Assembly (NCBI GenBank): GCA_029287275.1
Contig: JARFRL010000158.1
Span: 1 to 15,020 of the forward strand
Direction of reading: 5' to 3'
Length of the DNA: 15,020 bases
Source: Pontiella desulfatans
GTDB lineage: Bacteria > Verrucomicrobiota > Kiritimatiellia > Kiritimatiellales > Pontiellaceae
Numbering within the stretch: the stretch's first letter is position 1; every line of letters begins with the position of its first letter. Positions 1 to 7,150 of this stretch are shown in pieces. The position numbers and the translations under genes were made by a program. The notes under the pieces were generated by a model. It had not been told where the DNA came from, did no database searches, and saw only the letters and a program-made list of their open reading frames with translations.

Positions 1-22
1 GATAATCGAGAGGAATGATCCC

Positions 23-796
23 ATGCGCGAACGAAGACATTTCAGAGGCGGGCTGATGACGGCTCCATTCCTCCATGGCATCGCCCGCGCCGCCGAGCGG
101 CTGGGACAACCGGCCAAACCCGCGTTTGACGTGGGCGAGAAACTCACCTACAGCTTGGGCTGGCAGTTCATCGTCGCGGGCCACGCGACGCTGGAGGTGC
201 TGCCCGACGAGGACTGGGAGGATCGCGAAGCCCGTAGTTTTCAGATGACCGCGAAAACCAACAAGACGGCGGACGCGCTCTTCAAAGTGCGCGACACCCT
301 CTCCTCGCTCGCGGAATACGACGTCAGCCGCTCGTTGGGTTATTCGAAGATTCAACGCGAGGGGAAAACCGAACGGGACGTGAGCGTTGAGTTCGACTGG
401 GAGAATCTCAACGCCCATTATTACGAGGCGCTCGGCGGCGACCAGCGCGTCACGCCCATTCTCGAAAACACGCTCGACCCGCTCTCCGCGTTCTACTTCA
501 TTCGCAACCAGACGTTCGACGTGGGGTCCGTCATCGAAGGTCCCATGACCGATGGCAAACGCTGCAAGATCGCGAAGATCGAGGTGGTCGAGCGCAAGAC
601 CATCAAGGTGAACGGGAAAAAGCACGACGCGTTCAAGCTCATCCCCGACATCCAGGACGTCGGCGGCGTTTTCGAGAAAAGCAAAGACGCGAAAATCGAG
701 ATCTGGTGCACGGCCGACCATCGCCACATCCCCGTGCTCATGAAAAGCAAAGTATTCGTCGGCAGCTTCAAGGCCGAACTGGAAACGGAGATTTAG
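23..796 (+). CDS. DUF3108 family exported protein with Tat-like signal
   Basis: Predicted 257-residue envelope protein of the DUF3108 family, recognised by the opening FDVGEKLTYSLGW (residues 35-47), the following 'AGHATLEV' strand and the regular beta-rich remainder. DUF3108 proteins are generally exported and lack an assigned reaction. The start at 23 is supported by GAGAGGA at 8-14, eight bases upstream. The frame stays open to the window edge, so a farther upstream start cannot be fully excluded. The N-terminus shows R4-R5-x-F then GGLMTAP and a weakly hydrophobic stretch ending near ARA (residues 21-23), which looks like a twin-arginine signal rather than a Sec signal. It is the first of five plus-strand exported proteins; the next gene begins one base after its stop. 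Family call is fairly sure; function is unknown. Confidence 0.8.
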   Translation: MRERRHFRGGLMTAPFLHGIARAAERLGQPAKPAFDVGEKLTYSLGWQFIVAGHATLEVLPDEDWEDREARSFQMTAKTNKTADALFKVRDTLSSLAEYDVSRSLGYSKIQREGKTERDVSVEFDWENLNAHYYEALGGDQRVTPILENTLDPLSAFYFIRNQTFDVGSVIEGPMTDGKRCKIAKIEVVERKTIKVNGKKHDAFKLIPDIQDVGGVFEKSKDAKIEIWCTADHRHIPVLMKSKVFVGSFKAELETEI

Positions 797-797
797 C

Positions 798-1823
798 ATG
801 CGGAAAATCCTCGCCGCGCTGTGCGCGGCCGCGTTGCTTAACGGGTGCGCGGCGTACAAGAAGAACTTCAAAAACAAATCCGTGGCGGATATCGGCCTGT
901 TCGCGGACAGCACCATCACCATGCTGAGCACGCTGAACCTCACGCTCAATCGCGACGAGACCCTGCTGGTTCGGCGCTTCGTGCTCGAGGATGGCGAGGA
1001 GGAGCGCCACGTGAAAGAGCTCTCCGACGACTTGAGACGCGGCTTGGAAAACATCGTTCGATACTCCATCGATATCGTCAACATCGCCGAAATGGACGGC
1101 CCCCAGACCAACAAGGTGAACGCCTACGCGAACTACCTCGTCCAATTCCGCGACGACATGCTGACGAACCCTGCCCTCGACGCGGAGGCGTTCGACAACA
1201 CGATTGAAGACGTCATGGTTCAGGAGGAGTTCGTCGAGGCGCTTCGCAAGGCGCAGCCGCTGTTGAACGCCGCGATTCTAAACGGCGCGCTGCGCGTGGA
1301 CGACTTGATCCGGGCGCTGGACGATTTCGCGGTGGTGCTGGACACGCGCATCGACGTGGAATACGCGGACATCATCCAATACCGCGCCAAGCTCGAGCGG
1401 GAAAAGTTCAACATCATGACGGCCTTCGAACTTATTTACGACGCCTATCGCATGGATGAGCCCAATCTGGACGCGCTGAAGGACAGCGCCGTCATCTGGA
1501 CGCCCGAGATCATTCCGGAAGGACGCCCGACCAAGGAAGACCTTGGAAAAATCGGCGAGCATTTGCACAACCGAATGGCCTCGCTGCAAGCCGTGCAGGA
1601 CGCGATGCGCCCCAACTGGGAGGATTACATGGCCACGCACAAAGAGCTGGACGCGATCGTCGATGAGACCGTCGCGAACGTCCAACAGTCGCGCATCATG
1701 TTGCTTACGTGGGTGCGCGCGCACCAAAAAATGGCCGCGGGCCAAACCGATCCCGCCGGTTGGTTCGACATCGGCGAAGTCACCAAGTCCCTGATCAAAA
1801 CGGCGCCCGGCGCGATTCTCTAA
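798..1823 (+). CDS. Predicted lipoprotein, mostly helical, unknown function
   Basis: A 341-residue protein with a clear lipoprotein signal: positive n-region (R2, K3), hydrophobic stretch, then LNGC with the lipidated Cys at residue 17. The +2 residue is Ala, which by the E. coli rule favours outer-membrane sorting. The mature part has no motif I recognise. It is rich in charged residues with helical-looking heptad stretches (for example around residues 55-80 and 200-230) and no membrane segments. The start at 798 lies one base after the upstream stop, suggesting translational coupling within the lipoprotein run. Being next to DUF3108 and Dabb proteins gives only a general envelope context. 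No function is assigned. Confidence 0.78.
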   Translation: MRKILAALCAAALLNGCAAYKKNFKNKSVADIGLFADSTITMLSTLNLTLNRDETLLVRRFVLEDGEEERHVKELSDDLRRGLENIVRYSIDIVNIAEMDGPQTNKVNAYANYLVQFRDDMLTNPALDAEAFDNTIEDVMVQEEFVEALRKAQPLLNAAILNGALRVDDLIRALDDFAVVLDTRIDVEYADIIQYRAKLEREKFNIMTAFELIYDAYRMDEPNLDALKDSAVIWTPEIIPEGRPTKEDLGKIGEHLHNRMASLQAVQDAMRPNWEDYMATHKELDAIVDETVANVQQSRIMLLTWVRAHQKMAAGQTDPAGWFDIGEVTKSLIKTAPGAIL

Positions 1824-1834
1824 GAAGGTTCCCC

Positions 1835-2218
1835 ATGTTGAACAGACGCCGCTTCACCCTTCTCGCGTCGACCACCCTGCTGGGCGGTTGCGCGACCATT
1901 CATTCCAACCAGGAGCACGATATGATCACCCATTCCGTTTTCTTCCGACTCAACCACGAAAAGGGCTCGCCCGCGGAAGCGGCGTTCCTCGCGAAAGCCG
2001 CCGCGCTCGCGTCCGTGCCCGGCGTCGAGAACTTTCAGGTGTTGCGGGAAACCAGCCCCAAGAACGCCTTTGATTTCGGGCTCTCGATGAACTTCGCGGA
2101 TCAGGCTGCGTACGACGCCTACAACACGCACCCCGACCACGTCGCCTTCGTTCAGGAAATCTGGCTGAAGGACGTCGCGGACTTCCAGGAAATCGATTAC
2201 GTGACCCACCAGCCTTAA
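1835..2218 (+). CDS. Dabb (stress-responsive alpha/beta barrel) domain lipoprotein
   Basis: A 127-residue protein starting MLNRRRFTLL, chosen over longer in-frame starts because AAGG lies just upstream (1825-1828) and it begins after the preceding stop at 1823. Residues 4-7 (RRRF) followed by a hydrophobic run and LGGC (Cys19) look like a Tat-type lipoprotein signal. Residues 30-124 form a Dabb domain, beginning with the typical MITHxVxF pattern and containing 'YDAYNTHPDHVAF', which matches the conserved YxxHPxH region of this ferredoxin-like fold. Stand-alone Dabb proteins usually begin at that MITH position and are cytoplasmic dimers. Here the domain carries an export/lipid anchor, which is unusual. 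The internal Met30 is an alternative start, but the conserved lipobox argues against it. Substrate unknown. Confidence 0.82.
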   Translation: MLNRRRFTLLASTTLLGGCATIHSNQEHDMITHSVFFRLNHEKGSPAEAAFLAKAAALASVPGVENFQVLRETSPKNAFDFGLSMNFADQAAYDAYNTHPDHVAFVQEIWLKDVADFQEIDYVTHQP

Positions 2219-2231
2219 GGAGCCCTTCAAC

Positions 2232-2849
2232 ATGAACCGAAAAACCATTCTCAACGCCCTGCTCGTCGCCCCGCTGATCATGCTGGCCGGCGCTTGCCAG
2301 ATGAAAACCCCGAAACAACAGTCGTGGAGCAATCCGGCGTTCGAGGGAAGAGGCCTCGGAAAGACCCTCGTCCTGGCCATCGCGGACAGTGAAAGCATCT
2401 GCCTTCAGTACGAGGAGTTGTTCACCCAATACCTGCTGCCTCACGTGCCCGCGGGCTCCGCGCGCGCCAGCGAAAACGTCGTCGGGAAACTTGACGAGGA
2501 GCGCTTGAAGTCGATGCTGAAAGAGAATCAGGTGAAAACCCTGATCATCACGCAAGTGATCGATGGCACGCAACGCGAACAGGTGGTCACGCTAGGATAC
2601 ACCGCGGCGCCATACGATCATGGATATTGGGGATATTACAATTACGGCTATTCGCTCAATCCGAACATGGCGACCGTCAGCAGTTATGTTGAATACCTGC
2701 TCGAAACCAACGTGTACGACGTGGAAACCGAGAAGCTGGTTTGGAGCGGCCGAAAAAGCGTCTTCGACGATCGGTCCGATATGGACAACATGAACATCAT
2801 CATCAAAAACGTCGTTCGAGATCTTGAAAAACGCGGCATGCTGAAATAG
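2232..2849 (+). CDS. Lipoprotein of a tandem paralogous pair, copy 1
   Basis: A 205-residue predicted lipoprotein: hydrophobic N-terminus ending LAGAC with Cys22 and Gln at +2. The mature start has SWSNPAF (31-37), then GKTLVLAIADS (43-53), a strand-like pattern seen in small lipoproteins that begin 'W.dp.f.g...k.lV'. Residues 123-140 are strikingly Tyr/Gly rich (nine Tyr in 18 residues). The C-terminal third (Y152 onward) contains LETNVYDVETEKLVWSG and DDRSDM and is closely matched by the next gene. AAGGAG upstream (2217-2222) supports the ATG at 2232, only 13 bases after the Dabb gene. I do not recognise a characterised family member; role in the envelope is inferred from the signal and neighbours. 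Confidence 0.8.
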   Translation: MNRKTILNALLVAPLIMLAGACQMKTPKQQSWSNPAFEGRGLGKTLVLAIADSESICLQYEELFTQYLLPHVPAGSARASENVVGKLDEERLKSMLKENQVKTLIITQVIDGTQREQVVTLGYTAAPYDHGYWGYYNYGYSLNPNMATVSSYVEYLLETNVYDVETEKLVWSGRKSVFDDRSDMDNMNIIIKNVVRDLEKRGMLK

Positions 2850-2876
2850 CGAAGCGCGCCGAACGGAGACGCCCCC

Positions 2877-3482
2877 ATGAAAACGAACCCGCTGAAGTCC
2901 CTCCCGCTCATCGCCGCGCTCGCGGCGCTAACGTCGTGCGACACCGTCAACGTGAGCTCCTGGACCGACCCCGCGTTTATTGGACGCCCGGTTGGCAAGA
3001 CCATGATTCTGGGCGTCGCCGAAAGCGACGCGCTCAGCCGTCAATACGAAGGCCTGTTCGTCGAGCGGCTGGCGGAACTCGGCATCGACGCGACGTCGTT
3101 GCACGCCGCGCTACAAACCACGGTCAAGGTCCCCGAGGACGCGCTGGTCGCCGCGCTGCGCGAAAACGCGTTCAGCTCCATCATCGTCACGAGGCTGCTC
3201 TCCGAAACCGAACGTCAACAGGTGATCACCACGGGGTACCCGGCGCATTACGGGAGTTATTACGGCTTCTACGCGCACGCGTACGGCATGAGCCGCACCT
3301 CGGCGGAGATACAAAGCTTCATGGAATACGAGTTGGAAACCAACCTCTACGACGTCGACACGCGGAAACTGGTCTGGACCGGCCGCAAGGTGATCTACGA
3401 CGACCGGTCCGACATGACCAACATGAAGGGGATCGTCAAAGGCGTCATCAAGGACCTGCGCGCGCAAGGCATGATCGACTAG
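2877..3482 (+). CDS. Lipoprotein of a tandem paralogous pair, copy 2
   Basis: A 201-residue lipoprotein paralogous to the preceding gene. Both share the SW-DPAF/NPAF start, GKT-hydrophobic strand, Tyr/Gly-rich centre (here 121-137) and a C-terminal block in which about 31 of the last 51 residues are identical (LETN-YDV, KLVW-GRK, DDRSDM, NM). The signal ends LTSC with Cys21, and the +2 residue is Asp22. In E. coli Asp at +2 retains lipoproteins in the inner membrane, in contrast to Gln in copy 1. It starts 27 bases after copy 1 behind GGAG and is the last gene of the plus-strand run. Its stop lies three bases from the convergent dsbD stop. Function unknown. Confidence 0.8.
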   Translation: MKTNPLKSLPLIAALAALTSCDTVNVSSWTDPAFIGRPVGKTMILGVAESDALSRQYEGLFVERLAELGIDATSLHAALQTTVKVPEDALVAALRENAFSSIIVTRLLSETERQQVITTGYPAHYGSYYGFYAHAYGMSRTSAEIQSFMEYELETNLYDVDTRKLVWTGRKVIYDDRSDMTNMKGIVKGVIKDLRAQGMID

Positions 3483-3485
3483 GCG

Positions 3486-5054
3486 TTACTTCGCCCGCAA
3501 CAAAACCAGCGTGGGCAAACCCTGCGCGCCGAAATGTTCCATCACGGCGCGCGTGTTCGGATCGGTTGGATCCTCGGCGACGTAACGGATGAACGCGTAA
3601 TCCTCGAGCGCGGCTTTGACCGCCTCGTCCTTGAACGTCGTTTTCTTCATGACCGCGCAGTTCTTGCACCAGCTCGCGGTGAAGTCGATCACCACCGGCG
3701 TTCCGGTTTCGCGCGCGGCGCCCAGCGTTTCGGCGAACCCTTCATTGGTGCGGCCGTCGATTCCGCCGAGCACGGCGGCGGGGCTGAACGCGCGGTAGCT
3801 CAGATGCCCGTAGTAGAGCGCGAAAAAGATGATGCCCACGCCGAAGCCATATTTGACGTATTCCATCCATTTGCCCGGTTTCGGCAGGAAGGAAAGGCCC
3901 GCGCCCGCGAAGGGCCACGGCAGCGCCATCCCGAATCCCAACAGAAACGGCAACGCCAGTCCGGCGACGGCGTTCGCCTCGTAGACGTTGGTGGCGAGCA
4001 GCAGCACCGCGATCACCACCGGCGCCACGCAGGCGCCCGCCAGCAACGCGGCCACCGAACCCATGGTCAGCGCCACCAGGAAACTGCCCTGCTTTTGCTC
4101 GCCGCCGCCGAGCTTCGACTGAAAGCGCGACAAATCGATGTGGATCACGTCGAACATCGCGAGCGCGAGCACCACGAAGATCGTCGCGATCGCGAGGTTG
4201 AACCACGGGTTGGCCTGAATGGTTCCGAACTGCGAGCCCGTCAGCACGACGATCACGCCCAGCAGACCGTACACCAGCGCGATGCCCAGACCATACGTCG
4301 CGCCCAGCGCGAAGCCGCGGCCTTTCGATCCGGCTTGAGCGCCCGCCCCGATGATCGCGAGGTTGATCGGAATCATCGGCAACACGCAGGGCGTGAGGTT
4401 CAACGCGAGCCCGCCGAGCAGAATGAAAATGATGGCCAGCAACAAGCCGGACTCGCGCACGAACGCGACCGGATCGGTTAGAAACAGTTTGAACCCGCCG
4501 ACGTTCGCCTCTTCGTCGATGGACTCCAAGCGAATGAAATCCAGGAACTCGCCCGCGTTCATTCCGCCGGAATACGTCCGAACCACGGCGTGCTTCATCA
4601 ACTCCTCTTCCCAGTCCGTCAAGGCCGCGGGTTCGGTCTCCGCTTCCACCGCGGCGGCGGACTCCGCGAGCTCGACCACCTTGGTTTGCGGAATGAAACA
4701 GACCGAGTCGTTGCAACCCCAGTATTTCACGTGAATCGCCGCCGCGCCCTCGCCTTTCGGCGCCCAGGCGAAAACCGCGTCGAACGACTGGCTGAAGACG
4801 GCCTTTTGATCGCCGGAATTCGGATCGATGATACTGGAGGTTTCCCCCAACGAAACGGGCGTCTGTTCGTTGCCAAGCGCGTCGGTGACTTTCAGATAAT
4901 CGGCGTAGAGATAGTGGTTTCCCGGCACGGTGACCGTCAACGCCACTTGATCGTTCTCAAGGCGGACCTCAACGCCGAAGGGGTCGCCGAATTGCCCAAA
5001 CGTCGAGAGGGCCGGGAGCACGAGCCAAAGGATCAAGCGAATAACGTTTTTCAT
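3486..5054 (-). CDS. dsbD: Thiol:disulfide interchange protein DsbD, short C-terminus
   Basis: DsbD carries electrons from cytoplasmic thioredoxin across the inner membrane to periplasmic thiol proteins. All three parts are visible in its 522 residues: a signal peptide (1-20) and an alpha domain with C114/C119 in YWGCNDSVC; a membrane domain (about 200-420) with C223 in LTPCVLP and C342 in GACVAP, the expected intramembrane redox pair; and a thioredoxin-like gamma domain with WCKNC (C463, C466). E. coli DsbD is 565 residues. Here the protein ends at GLPTLVLLRAK, directly after the cis-Pro strand, so the last beta strand and helix of the thioredoxin fold appear to be missing. The stop is three bases from the convergent lipoprotein stop. 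The start follows GGGAA at 5062-5066 on the minus strand. Substrates may include the nearby exported proteins, but that is only inference. Confidence 0.93.
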   Translation of the reverse strand: MKNVIRLILWLVLPALSTFGQFGDPFGVEVRLENDQVALTVTVPGNHYLYADYLKVTDALGNEQTPVSLGETSSIIDPNSGDQKAVFSQSFDAVFAWAPKGEGAAAIHVKYWGCNDSVCFIPQTKVVELAESAAAVEAETEPAALTDWEEELMKHAVVRTYSGGMNAGEFLDFIRLESIDEEANVGGFKLFLTDPVAFVRESGLLLAIIFILLGGLALNLTPCVLPMIPINLAIIGAGAQAGSKGRGFALGATYGLGIALVYGLLGVIVVLTGSQFGTIQANPWFNLAIATIFVVLALAMFDVIHIDLSRFQSKLGGGEQKQGSFLVALTMGSVAALLAGACVAPVVIAVLLLATNVYEANAVAGLALPFLLGFGMALPWPFAGAGLSFLPKPGKWMEYVKYGFGVGIIFFALYYGHLSYRAFSPAAVLGGIDGRTNEGFAETLGAARETGTPVVIDFTASWCKNCAVMKKTTFKDEAVKAALEDYAFIRYVAEDPTDPNTRAVMEHFGAQGLPTLVLLRAK

Positions 5055-5131
5055 ATAATCATTCCCGTATTTATGGTTCCTTCGACACCGACGCGCAACT
5101 ATAGTTCATTCAATCTGGCGTGAAAGGATAT
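5055..5131. promoter_or_regulatory. Divergent dsbD/cca intergenic region with candidate promoter
   Basis: This short spacer separates divergent dsbD and cca. On the plus strand TATAGT at 5100-5105 matches five of six bases of a sigma70 -10 box and would place a start near 5112, leaving room for the AAAGGA ribosome site at 5123-5128. The 17-base-upstream -35 position (5077-5082, TTCCTT) is poor. The -10 lies inside a perfect 10-base palindrome AACTATAGTT (5097-5106), so the same element is also present on the other strand. For dsbD a TTGCGC/CATAAA pair (5093-5098 and 5070-5075, 17-base spacer) exists but would leave only about eight bases of leader, so I do not favour it. Confidence 0.4.
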
Positions 5132-6490
5132 ATGAGCGAAATACTCGCTAAAAAAACCGCGGCGCTAAACGTGGTCGCGACGTTGCGGGAAAAGGGCTTC
5201 ACCGCGCTTTTCGCGGGCGGGTGCGTGCGCGACGAACTGCTGGGCCGCGAACCCAAGGACTACGACGTCGCGACCGACGCCTATCCGGAGGAGGTCGAGG
5301 AGCTGTTCCCGAAAACCATCCCTATCGGGAAAGCGTTCGGCGTGATCGCGGTCGTAGACGGCGGAGAAACGGTGGAGGTCGCGACGTTCCGCGAGGAGAC
5401 GGGCACGCTCGACGGTCGCCACCCGGAATCCATCGTGTTCAGCGCGGCGAAAGAGGACGCCCTGCGCCGCGACTTCACCGTCAACGGCATGTTCTACGAC
5501 CCCGCCGAGGATCAGATCCACGACTACGTCAACGGGCGGCGCGATCTGGAGCAGGGACTCATCGTCGCGATCGGCGATCCGAGAGAACGGTTCAGGGAAG
5601 ATCATCTACGCATGCTGCGCGCCATCCGCTTCGCGCACAACCTCCAGTTCAAGCTGGACGAACGAACCGAGGCCGCGATCCGCGAGATGGCGGGTCTGAT
5701 CCGCGCCATCAGCGCCGAGCGGATCGAGATCGAGCTGACGCGCGTGCTCACCGACAGCGCGAAGCCCGGCGACGCCCTCAAACATTTACACGAGGTTGGG
5801 CTGCTGGAACACATCCTGCCCGATCTCATTCCGATGGTTGGTCAGGAGCAACCGCCCCAATTCCACCCGGAAGGCGACGTGTTCGAGCACACCTGCCTGA
5901 TGCTCAACCTCATGAACGCCGAGAAAAAGACGACCCGCTACCGGCCGCGGGAAATCGCGTATACCGTCCTGTTGCACGACGTCGGCAAACCGCCGACCGC
6001 GGCCTTCGGCGCGGGGGCCGACGGCCAGGAACGCATACGCTTCGATGGCCACGCGCAGGTGGGCGCGGGCATGGCGGAAGAGATTCTGACCGGCCTCAAA
6101 TTTCCCAACCGCGAAAAGAAGCACATCGTCGCGGCCATCCGCGGACACATGCGCTTCATGGACGTCCAAAATATGCGCGTGTCGAAACTACGGCACCTGA
6201 TCGGCGCGGAAACCTTCGACCTCGAGATGGAGCTGCACCGGTTGGATTGCCTCGGCTCGCACAGCATGCTCGACAACTACGACTACGTCCGGGCCTACCA
6301 GGAAGAGATGGCGAACGAACCGATTCTACCCGAGCCGTGGATTCGCGGCCACGACCTGATCGCGATGGGAATCAAGGAAGGCAGGCTGATCGGGCGAATC
6401 CTCAAGGAGGCGTACGAAGCGCAGATGGAGGACCGCTTCGCGTCGAAAGCGGACCTGCTGGATTGGATACGCCGAACCCACGCGGACTAG
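5132..6490 (+). CDS. cca: CCA tRNA nucleotidyltransferase / poly(A) polymerase family with HD domain
   Basis: A class II nucleotidyltransferase that adds CCA or A residues to RNA 3' ends. In 452 residues (numbered from the ATG at 5132) one sees GGCVRD (29-34), the metal-binding DxD at D43/D45 in KDYDVAT, RRDFTVNG (112-119), the head/neck motif LRMLRAIRF, and an HD phosphohydrolase domain with H253, H282-D283 and H307. This head-plus-HD layout matches bacterial CCA-adding enzymes. Some lineages split the job into CC- and A-adding enzymes, and the sequence alone does not decide. An upstream in-frame GTG at 5120 is possible, but AAAGGA (5123-5128) lies between it and the ATG, favouring the ATG despite a short spacing. 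The stop shares CTAG with the convergent gene's stop. Confidence 0.9.
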   Translation: MSEILAKKTAALNVVATLREKGFTALFAGGCVRDELLGREPKDYDVATDAYPEEVEELFPKTIPIGKAFGVIAVVDGGETVEVATFREETGTLDGRHPESIVFSAAKEDALRRDFTVNGMFYDPAEDQIHDYVNGRRDLEQGLIVAIGDPRERFREDHLRMLRAIRFAHNLQFKLDERTEAAIREMAGLIRAISAERIEIELTRVLTDSAKPGDALKHLHEVGLLEHILPDLIPMVGQEQPPQFHPEGDVFEHTCLMLNLMNAEKKTTRYRPREIAYTVLLHDVGKPPTAAFGAGADGQERIRFDGHAQVGAGMAEEILTGLKFPNREKKHIVAAIRGHMRFMDVQNMRVSKLRHLIGAETFDLEMELHRLDCLGSHSMLDNYDYVRAYQEEMANEPILPEPWIRGHDLIAMGIKEGRLIGRILKEAYEAQMEDRFASKADLLDWIRRTHAD

Positions 6491-7140
6491 TTCAACAAAC
6501 GCGCGTTCGCCGGACTCGTCAGTTTGATTCGGACCTCGTTTTCGTAAAGATTCACGACGCCCGTCACCTCCACCGCGTCGCCCGGCTCGAAGACGGGAAC
6601 CCCGTCGAGCCAATGAACCACGTCGATCGCGCCAACGTCGGCCACCAACCTGATTCGACTGGGCGCCTTCGATCCCGTAGGCGCGCGCCAAACCCGCGCG
6701 ACCGTCCCGCGCGCCGTCACCAGCTCGCCGCTCCGCTCCGCCCATCCCGCCGCGCGCGACCCGCCTGAGATCGTCACGTCGGCCGCGGACAAAACCCGCA
6801 TGCGGCGGTTCGCGCCGGCGCCGATGAACAAGTCCCCTTCCGCCGAAACCAACGCGCCGCGGCGCGCGGAAACCCCGTCCGGATTCGACTCGACGAAAAC
6901 CGCGAGCGTTCCCGTTCCGTCGTTCACGGAAAGCAAGACGCCGCCGTCGCGCAGTTTGATCGGGTCGTGGTCCAACGCGCCTTGAATCCGCGCGATGGAA
7001 AAGTTGTGGCGCGGGGTGATGTCGCCGATCCTCAAGAGAGGCGGCTCGCGGCGACCCTGAAGAAGGCCGACGGCCAGTACGACCAAAAGGAACGCGATCC
7101 CGCCGAACGCGCTCCATCTGCGTTTCGCGGCGGTCTTCAT
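6487..7140 (-). CDS. Membrane-anchored protein with two OB-fold-like domains
   Basis: A 217-residue protein with a basic N-terminus, one hydrophobic anchor (about 11-27), then two repeated beta-rich regions (about 46-122 and 138-212). These have the OB-fold pattern: IARIQGAL... LLSVNDGTGTLAVFVES, and LVTARGTVARV... FEPGDAVEVTGVVNLYENEVRI. The topology implies that the folded part is periplasmic. It is the last gene of the minus-strand run, ten bases after the MCE gene. In this position other operons often carry MlaC or MlaB, neither of which it resembles. The start at 7140 is preferred because the upstream in-frame extension overlaps the MCE coding sequence. Domain call is from pattern recognition; ligand unknown (OB folds bind nucleic acids, sugars or proteins). 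Confidence 0.72.
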   Translation of the reverse strand: MKTAAKRRWSAFGGIAFLLVVLAVGLLQGRREPPLLRIGDITPRHNFSIARIQGALDHDPIKLRDGGVLLSVNDGTGTLAVFVESNPDGVSARRGALVSAEGDLFIGAGANRRMRVLSAADVTISGGSRAAGWAERSGELVTARGTVARVWRAPTGSKAPSRIRLVADVGAIDVVHWLDGVPVFEPGDAVEVTGVVNLYENEVRIKLTSPANARLLN

Positions 7141-7150
7141 CGGCCCGCCG

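Noticed and set aside
3534..4716. Open frames antisense to or out of phase with dsbD
   Set aside because: Low-complexity Arg/His-rich translations that follow from the GC-rich third positions of dsbD.
5221..6768. Plus-strand open frame of about 515 codons over cca and the OB-like gene
   Set aside because: Arg/Pro-rich shadow in another phase. The cca frame carries the GGxVRD, DxD and HD motifs, and this one would also run through the convergent gene.
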